The notes under the pieces were generated by a model. It had not been told where the DNA came from. It made no database searches and saw only the letters and a list, made by a program, of their open reading frames with translations. The position numbers and the translations under genes are program-made. From positions 1 through 40,309 of IMG/VR virus record IMGVR_UViG_3300046167_000346: a DNA stretch of 40,309 nt; one strand, 5' to 3'. Source of the stretch: a virus. Every line of letters begins with the position of its first letter. The first letter of the stretch is position 1. This document shows positions 18,334 through 25,476 of this stretch, piece after piece.

Positions 18334-18853
18334 TCCCTGTAGGAGCAAATGGTTCATCGATTGCTGATGTATCTACAGTGAAACCACCTTCCTCGATTGC
18401 TCCAAAGCCTGTACCGTTCATACCTTGGATTGCTTCGACAATCTGGACAGCTTGTAGTGTGATAGACACCCCACATTGTCCGCTGACCTTATAGACATTT
18501 AGGAAGCCTTTTAGTCTTAGACGACTGCCACCACCGATCTGTGGTAAGGCATTGGTTGGCACTTTTTGACCAGCTGTGTCATAGAACTCTGGCATATACT
18601 TAGACTGTAGCTTAAAAGCCACTTCCCCAGTTTCTTCATCTGTCATATAGGGTACTCTGTAATGAGACTTCCCATGTTCTTCTTTAGCCGCGTCCTCAAT
18701 GATCTTTATTAAGGGCTTTGCGTCTTCCTGAGACAACAATAGTTCTGACTTATATTTACCTTCGCTATCGAAAGCTGTGTCAGGTTTCAAGAGGTGGGGG
18801 TACTTAGCCACTCCTGTAGGAGTCTGGAAGTTTATCTTTTGTTTCTTAGCCAT
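18311..18853 (-). CDS. single-stranded DNA-binding protein, T7 gp2.5-like
   Basis: 180 aa, beginning MAKKQKINFQTPTGVAKYPHL. The middle has an OB-fold style (SRLRLKGFLNVYKVSGQCGVSITLQAVQIV), and the C-terminus is acidic and ends in Phe (NADNFDF), like the T7 gp2.5 tail that binds polymerase and helicase. Its gene follows RNA polymerase after a gap with two hairpins, and its end overlaps endonuclease I. Confidence 0.85.
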   Translation of the reverse strand: MAKKQKINFQTPTGVAKYPHLLKPDTAFDSEGKYKSELLLSQEDAKPLIKIIEDAAKEEHGKSHYRVPYMTDEETGEVAFKLQSKYMPEFYDTAGQKVPTNALPQIGGGSRLRLKGFLNVYKVSGQCGVSITLQAVQIVEAIQGMNGTGFGAIEEGGFTVDTSAIDEPFAPTGNADNFDF

Positions 18854-18872
18854 TCTTTTGTCTTTCTAATGT

Positions 18873-18906
18873 AAAAGGCCACCTATAGATTCTATAGATG
18901 GCCTTT
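18873..18906 (-). terminator. hairpin before SSB gene
   Basis: A 15-base stem (18874-18888 with 18892-18906, 14 of 15 paired) has a 3-base loop and, on the minus strand, ends in a short T-run. It lies 20 bases before the SSB start and could end RNA polymerase transcripts or serve as a processing site. Confidence 0.6.
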
Positions 18907-18920
18907 AGTTTGGGAGGAGA

Positions 18921-18968
18921 AGAAGTCCCTAGAGTCTTAAGATGAGGGAGGGAACTCTAGGGGCTTCT
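18921..18968 (-). terminator. second hairpin after RNA polymerase gene
   Basis: A 15-bp stem (18921-18935 with 18954-18968, one U-G pair in plus-sense RNA or A-C mismatch in minus-sense RNA) encloses an 18-base purine-rich loop. There is no clear T-run. With the hairpin at 18873-18906 it makes a tandem structure right after the RNA polymerase stop. Confidence 0.45.
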
Positions 18969-18985
18969 TAAGGGTGACAAAAGTA

Positions 18986-21572
18986 TTAGCTAAAGCAAAA
19001 CTGGCTGTCCCTTATCCCATGTAAGTCTAGGTTTCCCATTTGTGGTATTGGGTCTACTTCAGACTTCTCAAAGTCATAAGGATGGTCTAGCTGTTGCCTG
19101 AGTTCCTCTTGCCACTTCAGCAACAGGTTTTCGGCTTCATACATCTCAATGTGGGCTTCACGCACCCCATGATATAGGTCGTCTACATCTCCTGAGATTG
19201 CAAAGCTGTCGTGGATCATAAAGAAGTCATTGGTCGCCCCAGCGTCTAAGAGTTTGACTATGGTTTTAGCCATGCCAGAGGCGTCTAAAGAGTGTATCAG
19301 GTTAGCCGCTACGCTGGCTGTATTCTTCCTCACATCCACCTTACCAGTATCCAGCGACAAGGATACCTTAGACCTCGTTCTTTGGCCTACTGCTGAGTCA
19401 AACAGAATATCTTAGTCTCCACCCTGTCCCTCTTTAAGTAGTTATGGAAGACCCTAAACCCACTAGGTGAAGTCCAATTAACCAACTTGTTTTGCTTGCT
19501 GAGAACATTGGTGCACGACTGTATCCACTTCATTGCTTCAGCCGCCTTTGGTAAGGTCTCCACAATGCTGTCATAGCAATGTTCAGCAAGGTATCTAGCC
19601 GCCACCTTTCGCTCTTTGTTAGTCCTAGCAATCGGATGAAACTCAATGTCTCCATAGCTCACGTCACGCTGTAGCGGTTTCATTACGTCTTCCATGAATT
19701 GACCAGTCATACCAGCCGCAACAGACTGAATATGCGAAAACCATTGATGGTCTCTTACACAGCTTCCTGTCCACACCATAGTCCAACCAAATACGCGCTA
19801 GTTCGGCCTTTGTGATAGGGGTTCTTTCTGAAGTCACTACTGTCACTTAGATCAGTCTTCAGTCTCGTTTGTACCTTGTCAGCTACAGTCTGATAAAGGT
19901 CAGCCATTTCAGCCTGTGGGACTAGGTTTACAAGTTTACCCTCGTCTTCCCCAAGGGTTAACATTGAGTAATGCTGAACGCCACTATTAGTCCCATCAAG
20001 TGAAATTGGTATGAAGCCAACGAAGTCGTCTCCTTCCTCAAGGTATCTGGAATATTCGAAGATAGCGGCTAGCATCTGAAAAGGAGAGTCTGCACCTGAC
20101 CATTGACCCAAGACTGTTCTTATAGTCTTTTGCCATGTCCTAGTAGCACACCCTCATTCTTATCGAACCAAGCCACACGTTCATCAAGAGGTGCTTTGTC
20201 GATCTTCTCAAAGCCACTACAGTTAGCAATGTGTATTTTCAGCCATTTGATGTTTTGCCCATCGACTACACGTCCCTCTCTGGAACTGAAAGAGTGACTT
20301 GATGTGATCGTCACGATGGTAGTTAAAAGACGGAACCATGTTGAAGCGACCACGGAAGTCACAAGCCCAAGGGATCGTGAACCAATCGTGCACTGCCAGT
20401 TCATTAGCAATCTGTAAGTCTTGCTTCATGACAGCTTCAGCACCCTTGACCCTGCGGTCAGTGTTTCTCCATTCACGTTGGTCTTCTTTGATGGCTTTCT
20501 TTAGCTCCTGATCCATTGTCATATGGTCTTCGGGAAGCCTTGGAAACTCAGGTGTATCTCTCTTTGGAAACTTACCGAATGACTGCCGTGTCTCCCAGCA
20601 CCATTCGACAACTTCCAACATCTCTTCGTTGATACATAGCCTAGTTTCTTGCAGTGCATTGAGTGCTCTAAAGTGCTCTGGAGTTTCACCCTTGAAACTG
20701 TGTTCTATGGCCTCAATCTGCTTCGCTGATGCCCCTCTGACTAGCTTCACGCACTCTGCTAGTCTCCAGTCCTTGTAAGCCCCTGTATGGAAGCCCTGCC
20801 AAGGGTTCGGAGTGTCCATTGGAATAGGCTTTAGTAGCGGCTGTGACCATTGGAGATACTCTTTGCTTCTCTCAATCTGGCGCATGGCCTCATCTGTAAA
20901 TGAAAGGCGAGTGATACTGTTTTTTGGGGTGGTGTACTGCGTGTCCTTTTGGAACACATGACAATACTGAAAGATAGCTGACAAGACTGGGGCGGCGTTG
21001 GATGTCCTTCGCTTCATGTGCATCTTTCGATCACCCTTTTTCTCTTCGATGCCAAAGTAGACTGACTTAGTGCCATTCTTAGTGGCTATGTTCCTGAGTG
21101 CCTTCAGTCTGATGTGTGCTGATGTGTGGGCTTCAGACACCATCTTAACTATACGCCTGTTGTTCTTGTTGGCTTCCTCATCGTCGCTATGTAGCAACTC
21201 CAACGCTAGACATTCACGATCTATAAGACTTCCGATTTCTTGGGTTACACTACTGAGCGTACTGTCTTTGAGGACTGCGTTATAGCAAGTCTGAAGGCCA
21301 ATGAGTGCCAGTTGTCGTGGGTCTAGGTGCATGAGGTCATTGAGCCACGTCGGGCGGCGTCCTTTGCCTCTTCTAGCTTCCTCGATGTCTTTGGATAAAC
21401 CATCAGCCACTAAGTCTAGGACTTGCTTTAGTTGGCTGTATTCTGGTGCTTGCTCGGTTACGTTTTCTGCCTGTTGATACTTCTCGTTAAACTTACGTCT
21501 GCCATCTTGTTTCATGGTCTCGTTGTAGGCTTCTGAGATAGGGTTGGCCTGTGTATTGCTCTCGTTGCTCAT
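18986..21572 (-). CDS. T7-like single-subunit RNA polymerase, 6 indels
   Basis: About 860 aa after correction, close to T7 RNAP (883 aa). Motifs: PWACDFRGRFNMVPSFNYHR (catalytic Asp region), SLDGTNSGVQHYSML (second DG block), RKLCKRPSMVFAYS (catalytic Lys helix), SLDASGMAKTIVKL and FFMIHDSFA (HDSF), and the end GNLDLHGIRDSQFCFS like T7's terminal Phe-Ala. It would transcribe phage genes from its own promoters. Insertions near 20275, 20129, 20108, 19807 and 19720 and a deletion near 19408 break the second half; correction leaves 2583 bases. The first 430 codons are intact. Confidence 0.9.
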
Positions 21573-21694
21573 GTTTTGGCTCCCCCTTCTTTGTTGGTTG
21601 CTACAGGTGGGGCAGTCTCTGGATTACACCAGCTAGACAATCGGATACCGAAGAAGCCTTGTTGGCTATTATTCTCGCTTAATTTGTTGTTCAT
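21569..21694 (-). CDS. very small protein upstream of RNA polymerase (41 aa)
   Basis: 41 aa: MNNKLSENNSQQGFFGIRLS, then a short Cys/Pro segment ending EGGAKT. The stop overlaps the RNA polymerase ATG as ATGA, and a GGGAAGTAA site precedes the start, so it may be a leader peptide coupling polymerase translation. No family recognised. Confidence 0.45.
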   Translation of the reverse strand: MNNKLSENNSQQGFFGIRLSSWCNPETAPPVATNKEGGAKT

Positions 21695-21712
21695 CTTACT
21701 TTACTTCCCTTT

Positions 21713-22611
21713 TTATATTTCCAGTCCAAACAGGTCAGTCTGTTTAGCTTGTGGTTTTGTAATAGTTTTGCTTTTCGCTCCTCTCATTAGTTCTGCCATA
21801 GACCGAAGGGTCTCTGGTTGGCTCTTTATATATTTACGAGTCGTTGAAACGTCTCTATGGCCTAAGTACAGAGCCACCAGTCGAGTCATTAAATTCACCA
21901 CTGTTTGCCAGTGTAGTTGCACAAGTATGTCTGGTCGTGTGGAAGGTGTAACGGCTGTCGTCGTTAAGGACTGCCCTTCTCATGTGCTTCCACCCACGAT
22001 AAAACAACTTGCTGTTCCAGTTCTTAGAGACATCAGTTCCTAGTTTCCTGATGGCTCTTAGGGCTTGATCATTGATGGGTACTGTGCGGCTGTCGCCGTT
22101 CTTGGTGTCAGCTAAGTAGACTGAATAACCACCAGTTGCATCAATAATTAATGTGCGTTCGTTTATGCTCCTTATCTCACCAATACGCATTCCTGTTTGA
22201 ATGCCAATGATCAAATAAAACTCTAGGTCTTTGAATTCAGCACTGTTCCGAAAGTACGACGACATTAAATCAATTTGAGACTTTGTAAAGTAGAGAGGTC
22301 GCTTGTTGCCTTTGACCTTCCTGTACTTGAACTTGGGTACATGAGTTATAAGTTCCTCATTCGTTGCCCAGCTGAATACCTTTACTAGCATAGCCCCATA
22401 GTGATTAATGGTATTATTAGGACAGCCCCTGTTCCTCAAGACTATCAAAGAACCTGTGAATATGGCTCGGCTTAAAGTCGCCTATGTCCCTAGTGCCATA
22501 ATCAGAGAAACTTGAGAATCGTTCAGCTTTTGTAATGCTTCTGGCTCGGTGGGCTTCAGTGCCATCCCAGATTAGCTTAGAGTCGCTGTAGACTAACTCA
22601 AGAAAGGTCAT
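21713..22611 (-). CDS. int: tyrosine-type integrase, 2 frameshifts
   Basis: 298 aa after correction. Catalytic residues visible: Arg in IQTGMRIGEIRSI, HxxR in FHTTRHTCATTL, His in LGHRDVSTT and nucleophile Tyr in TRKYIKSQ. The N-terminal SAM-like core-binding domain precedes. It would integrate the phage genome at a host attachment site. Extra bases near 22427 and 21881 break the frame; removing them restores EEQGCPNNTINHYG and FNDSLVALYLGHRD and gives 897 bases. The ATG follows a strong AAGGAG, itself part of a region duplicated 200 bases upstream. Confidence 0.85.
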
Positions 22612-22627
22612 TGGACTGTCTCCTTTC
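22591..22627. repeat. duplicated start region, copy 1
   Basis: This segment contains the integrase ribosome site, ATG and first codons. It repeats at 22800-22830: both share GACTAACTCA and CATTGGACTGTCTCCTTTC (plus-strand reading), with a 6-base difference between the two blocks. Confidence 0.8.
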
Positions 22628-22814
22628 CATACCAGTAGAGATGTAAGATCGTTAAGTTAAAAAGACATATTGTTGTAATCCTTGTGTGGTTCCATCGGTC
22701 AGGTGTCACAGGTGTGTTGTCAGTATCGAAGAAAACCCTCTTCTTACCTTTTCTGCTGAAATAAAAAACACTAAGAGAATGCTTTTTGTTTCTTAGTTTG
22801 ACTAACTCAACCAT
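22608..22814 (-). CDS. small ORF preceding integrase (68 aa)
   Basis: 68 aa from the ATG at 22814, beginning MVELVKLRNKKHSLSVFYFS, basic. It lies between the two copies of the duplicated start region and shares ribosome site and first codons with integrase (MVELV versus MTFLELV). It ends overlapping the integrase ATG. It may be a displaced integrase N-terminus, an inserted segment or a real small gene; the second half (TTICLFNLTILHLYWYGK) looks less protein-like, so another indel is possible. Confidence 0.4.
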   Translation of the reverse strand: MVELVKLRNKKHSLSVFYFSRKGKKRVFFDTDNTPVTPDRWNHTRITTICLFNLTILHLYWYGKETVQ

Positions 22815-22830
22815 TGGACTGTCTCCTTTC
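22800..22830. repeat. duplicated start region, copy 2
   Basis: Second copy of the element at 22591-22627, about 205 bases away in direct orientation. It carries the ribosome site and start of the 68-aa ORF. Confidence 0.8.
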
Positions 22831-23022
22831 TTGCTCACGTACTGCCATGTCTATTGCTCCAGCCTTGGCTTGCTCTAGTTCCTGTGGTGTCAGATTGCTT
22901 GCCATTGCTTGCGCCAGTGTTGCGGCGGCCTGTGCTCGGTCTATTGATCTGGCTGTTAGGCTTCGGAACAAGGCGACTTGCATGGCTTCTATTGTTGTCT
23001 CTGGGGTGTAGGTGGTAATCAT
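22807..23022 (-). CDS. small hypothetical helical protein (71 aa)
   Basis: 71 aa, Ala/Gln/Glu-rich and helical (MITTYTPETTIEAMQVALFR, then AQAAATLAQAMASNLTPQEL). It shares ATGA overlaps with the gene before and an overlap with the ORF after, so it belongs to the tightly packed early string. No family recognised. Confidence 0.55.
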   Translation of the reverse strand: MITTYTPETTIEAMQVALFRSLTARSIDRAQAAATLAQAMASNLTPQELEQAKAGAIDMAVREQERRQSNG

Positions 23023-23198
23023 GATGTCACCTCATAGTCATATACATAATCTACAGGCCAATCCTTTTTCCATGAAGAAATAAAAGGTTCTCCATCAGTT
23101 GCGTTGGACACTTCAATATATAACTTCCAATCACCTACTGTAAGGTAACCACTAACATCACTACTTTTCTTGAATTCAATATTGTCGCTCTTAAACAT
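23019..23198 (-). CDS. small hypothetical protein (59 aa)
   Basis: 59 aa: MFKSDNIEFKKSSDVSGYLT, then VGDWKLYIEVSN and acidic, Tyr-rich end DYVYDYEVTS. The start overlaps the previous stop, and the stop overlaps the next ATG as ATGA. The acidic, beta-rich makeup resembles small phage inhibitor proteins, but that is only a style match. Confidence 0.5.
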   Translation of the reverse strand: MFKSDNIEFKKSSDVSGYLTVGDWKLYIEVSNATDGEPFISSWKKDWPVDYVYDYEVTS

Positions 23199-23463
23199 AA
23201 TAGCCTAGCTCCTCTGCTTTGATTGTTTTCATGAAGGTGTCTTTCTTACTGAAGATATGAATAGGCTTCCTTGTGTACCTACAGAAATCTTCAGCTTGCT
23301 TGATTGCATCGGCCTTCTGTTTGTAATATCGCTCCCAATGCGAAGGCCAATAAGAATTGACCCCTATTTCATCGACCTCGCCGACTTTCCAATCACCCGT
23401 ATCAAACCAGACAACTAATGCGTCAGTCATTAAGTGGTCTTCCCTTTTGTCACCTATGTTCAT
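23191..23463 (-). CDS. small hypothetical protein (90 aa)
   Basis: 90 aa, beginning MNIGDKREDHLMTDALVVWF. The middle has GDWKVGEVDEIG and many aromatic residues (SYWPSHWERYYKQK). An internal Met at residue 12 could be the true start. It shares the GDWK motif with its downstream neighbour. Family unknown. Confidence 0.5.
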   Translation of the reverse strand: MNIGDKREDHLMTDALVVWFDTGDWKVGEVDEIGVNSYWPSHWERYYKQKADAIKQAEDFCRYTRKPIHIFSKKDTFMKTIKAEELGYYV

Positions 23464-23539
23464 TCTTTTGTTCCTTCAGTTGTTGTAGTGGCTAAGTCCA
23501 CTGGATGACCCACGCCGTAGCATGGGTGCACCAGTAGGC

Positions 23540-23869
23540 TCACAAGAAGTCTTTACACTTGGCTAGGTTGTGGGGTGATTGCTCAGTGTCTGCCCATCGT
23601 TGGCCTACTTTACGAGTGCGCCAAGGGTATCCATTAGCGCACTCAAGGGTATGCCAATGCATAAGTAATTTGACTAAGTCCTTAACTACAACGCACTCAT
23701 CCACACCCTTGTTAAGTGCTGACTTATATTTCCTGTAGACAAACGCTGTATCCCATTGCTGTGCACCGATCTGATTGATACGCTTTAGCTCAACAGGCAG
23801 TAAGTCATATGCTTCTAGCTGTGTTAAGCGTGGCGTATAGTTGATTGATCGTGTCCTTGAGTTACTCAT
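23540..23869 (-). CDS. hypothetical protein (109 aa)
   Basis: 109 aa from the ATG at 23869 (MSNSRTRSINYTPRLTQLEA). A helical middle (WDTAFVYRKYKSALNKGVDE) and a C-terminal LECANGYPWRTRKVGQRWAD follow. A longer in-frame reading from 24145 would overlap two other genes and is rejected. The ATG overlaps the stop of the 36-aa membrane peptide gene. Not recognised. Confidence 0.55.
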   Translation of the reverse strand: MSNSRTRSINYTPRLTQLEAYDLLPVELKRINQIGAQQWDTAFVYRKYKSALNKGVDECVVVKDLVKLLMHWHTLECANGYPWRTRKVGQRWADTEQSPHNLAKCKDFL

Positions 23870-23976
23870 GACGAGTAACCCCAGATTACGATTACAACTG
23901 CAAGGATGATGCCAGACAACAAAGCGAATGATGCTAGGGCGTCTGGTGTTAACATGCGGTTTAGAAGGTTTCTCAT
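23866..23976 (-). CDS. small membrane peptide (36 aa)
   Basis: 36 aa with one membrane segment (ALASFALLSGIILAVVIVIW). ATGA overlaps on both sides fix its place in the translationally coupled string. Small early membrane peptides in phages sometimes act on the host envelope or block superinfection; this is inference only. Confidence 0.5.
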   Translation of the reverse strand: MRNLLNRMLTPDALASFALLSGIILAVVIVIWGYSS

Positions 23977-24290
23977 GACTGCACCTCTTCAACAAAGAAC
24001 TGACGAAGGTTGTTGAACTCTTCCTCTTCACCTTCGAGAACATAAAGATCATTAGCGGCATTACCGCCTTCGTCATGAAAGATATGACCACTGGCAACAA
24101 GTGAACCGAATGTGCCTTCGGCTTGCTTCTGTGACCATCCAGCATCTACAAGATCACTTGCTTGCACTACAGGCATTGGGTCGTCCATCATGTCATTAAT
24201 GCACTTAGCACCAGTGTTGCTCATGCCAGCTTTAACAAGTGTTATCATTGCGGCTGTTTGGTTTGCTGTTAGCTGTATTGAGTTGCTCAT
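23973..24290 (-). CDS. hypothetical protein, possible wHTH fold (105 aa)
   Basis: 105 aa. QTAAMITLVKAGMSNTGAKC and SDLVDAGWSQKQAEGTFGSLVASGHI read like helix-turn-helix with a following wing (VYVLE-like end). It could be a small early DNA-binding regulator. The acidic C-terminus (EGEEEEFNNLRQFFVEEVQS) is unusual for that and may instead bind a partner protein. Starts with an ATGA overlap. Confidence 0.55.
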   Translation of the reverse strand: MSNSIQLTANQTAAMITLVKAGMSNTGAKCINDMMDDPMPVVQASDLVDAGWSQKQAEGTFGSLVASGHIFHDEGGNAANDLYVLEGEEEEFNNLRQFFVEEVQS

Positions 24291-24457
24291 GATGCCACCT
24301 CAACCGCATCTGTCACCATAAAGTGATGCTCATCGTCACGCTGGTTACATGCTTCAACCTGTGCTATTGCATCTTTCTGGCCTAGCTTTCTAAATGTCAG
24401 TATTGGTGTGATTGAATTCTTAGGTAATCTATATACGCTAAATGTTACTATTGTCAT
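24287..24457 (-). CDS. first early gene, small hypothetical (56 aa)
   Basis: 56 aa: MTIVTFSVYRLPKNSITPIL, then RKLGQKDAIAQVEACNQRDD. A GAAGGAA ribosome site precedes the ATG and its stop overlaps the next ATG. It is the first gene of the leftward block. FRKLGQKDAIAQVEACN looks like a small helix that could bind nucleic acid or a host protein. Not recognised. Confidence 0.5.
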   Translation of the reverse strand: MTIVTFSVYRLPKNSITPILTFRKLGQKDAIAQVEACNQRDDEHHFMVTDAVEVAS

Positions 24458-24634
24458 TCTTAAGTTCCTTCTTTGGTTAAGAAGTCACTTGCTTTCTGAC
24501 TGTATCCCTCGGCCTGTTGTTGGCTTTGGTCTGCGACTTGATCCGCTTTGGTGGAGGGAGTTACAGTCCCCTGCCACACCTTGCGGCCTGTCGCCCATCT
24601 TTAGTCATAGGCTAGTGCCTTCATGTGTAACAAA

Positions 24635-24664
24635 GGATTACCATATATAGGAATCCCTCGTCAA
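24635..24664 (-). promoter_or_regulatory. possible host sigma70 promoter for early block
   Basis: On the minus strand TTGACG (24664-24659) is followed after 18 bases by TAATCC (24640-24635). The -35 is good and the -10 is weak. It points toward the first early gene at 24457, as an early promoter read by host polymerase should. Confidence 0.35.
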
Positions 24665-24762
24665 CACATTATTTACTATATTTGGCAATTAATATCTAAA
24701 GAAATACTTGTGTCACCCTTTAGAAGAGAAAGACACAAGATATACGACGGATAAGAACCACA

Positions 24763-24845
24763 AGCCAGACTATACAGGCTAGTGATGACCTTGGTAGAGC
24801 TACATCCTTCAGACTTCCCTTGAAGGCATGATGCTCCCAAGGTCA
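24763..24845 (+). ncRNA. candidate structured element B
   Basis: A small AGCC/GGCT hairpin (24763-24780) is followed by a 60-base structure. It has an outer perfect 9-bp stem (TGACCTTGG 24786-24794 with 24837-24845), GAGC/GCTC inside, and an inner CCTTC/GAAGG hairpin (24806-24826). The layout and shared blocks (CATCCTT, ACTTCCCT, TGCTC) match element A at 9906-9967. It lies just before the promoter-like repeats. Transcription is unproven. Confidence 0.4.
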
Positions 24846-24848
24846 AGA

Positions 24849-24884
24849 GACTACTATAGACTACTATAGACTACTATAGACTAC
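24849..24884 (+). repeat. three 10-bp tandem repeats, promoter-like
   Basis: GACTACTATA occurs three times without gap (24849, 24859, 24869), followed by GACTAC. Each junction gives CTACTATAGA, resembling the core of T7/SP6 promoters (ACTATAG). The exact 10-bp period puts successive units about one helix turn apart. Confidence 0.85.
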
Positions 24885-24916
24885 CTTCGAACATCCTCTC
24901 CATGACAAACAACAAA

Positions 24917-24986
24917 GACTATAGACAACTAAAGACAAAGACTAGGACGACTATAGATACTAAGGACAACTAAAGATGACTATAGA
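24917..24986 (+). promoter_or_regulatory. three GACTATAGA units, putative phage RNAP promoters
   Basis: GACTATAGA occurs at 24917-24925, 24949-24957 and 24978-24986, spaced 32 and 29 bases, each followed by related AC/AAG-rich text containing ACAAC and AAAGA. T7-family polymerases recognise promoters ending in ACTATAG with start at the G, and this genome codes for such a polymerase. The units face the rightward block. Confidence 0.5.
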
Positions 24987-25476
24987 GAACCAAAGACAAC
25001 CAGAGATCATGCGTCTTTCTATTGTTGTGGTCGTTGGTGTTGTCTTATGTCTGTTGTCTGTCGTTGGTTTGTCTGTGGTGTCTGGGGTCTACTGGAACGC
25101 GTAAGGAATGTAGGTTGGCTTGGGTTGTCTTGGGATTACTAAAGGTGTCTGAAGATGTCCCAATGTTTCTTTAACATATATAGGGTCAGCCAGATAAATT
25201 TCCCTAGCTAATGTCTAATGTCCTGTGTTTGTCTTTCGTATTTACCACCAGATACTGAGGGATACATCATCCTTCACCTGTGCTTATCCATAGAAAACAA
25301 CAGGTTACACAAGACACCACTAGATTTTTTATAGGTTCACAGGAAATTAGACCCCCCGTACCCTTAAAATAACATCAATTTCAAAAAGAAGGCTAAAGGT
25401 TGTTCTTGTTGTTGTTGTTGTTCGGCCTTCGAAACAAGAGCCATCCCCAGAAACACAACAGTCAGGAACCCCAGAT

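Larger units (their letters stand above)
24458..25476. other. divergent noncoding control region
   Basis: About 1 kb between the leftward early block and the rightward late block, with no supported gene. It holds a tRNA-Tyr-like segment (24527-24596), a possible host promoter, structured element B (24763-24845), three 10-bp repeats, three GACTATAGA units and a sharp switch near 25,010. Left of the switch I count 56 A and 15 T in 110 bases (24901-25010); right of it 2 A and 40 T in 80 bases (25011-25090). A GTT repeat run lies near 25400-25420. It is the best candidate for promoters and an origin. Confidence 0.7.

Noticed and set aside
21576-22043. 155-aa open frame on the plus strand
   Set aside because: It lies opposite the integrase catalytic region and the 41-aa leader; composition looks like a shadow frame.
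23870-24145. N-terminal extension of the 109-aa gene to 201 aa
   Set aside because: It would cover the 36-aa membrane peptide and the end of the 105-aa gene in another frame, and its residues do not look protein-like.
24849-24884. CRISPR-like array of short repeats
   Set aside because: The 10-bp units are contiguous with no spacers and no cas genes occur nearby.
25391-25425. Coding meaning of the GTT repeat run
   Set aside because: No start or conserved frame spans it; it is best seen as simple-sequence noncoding DNA.
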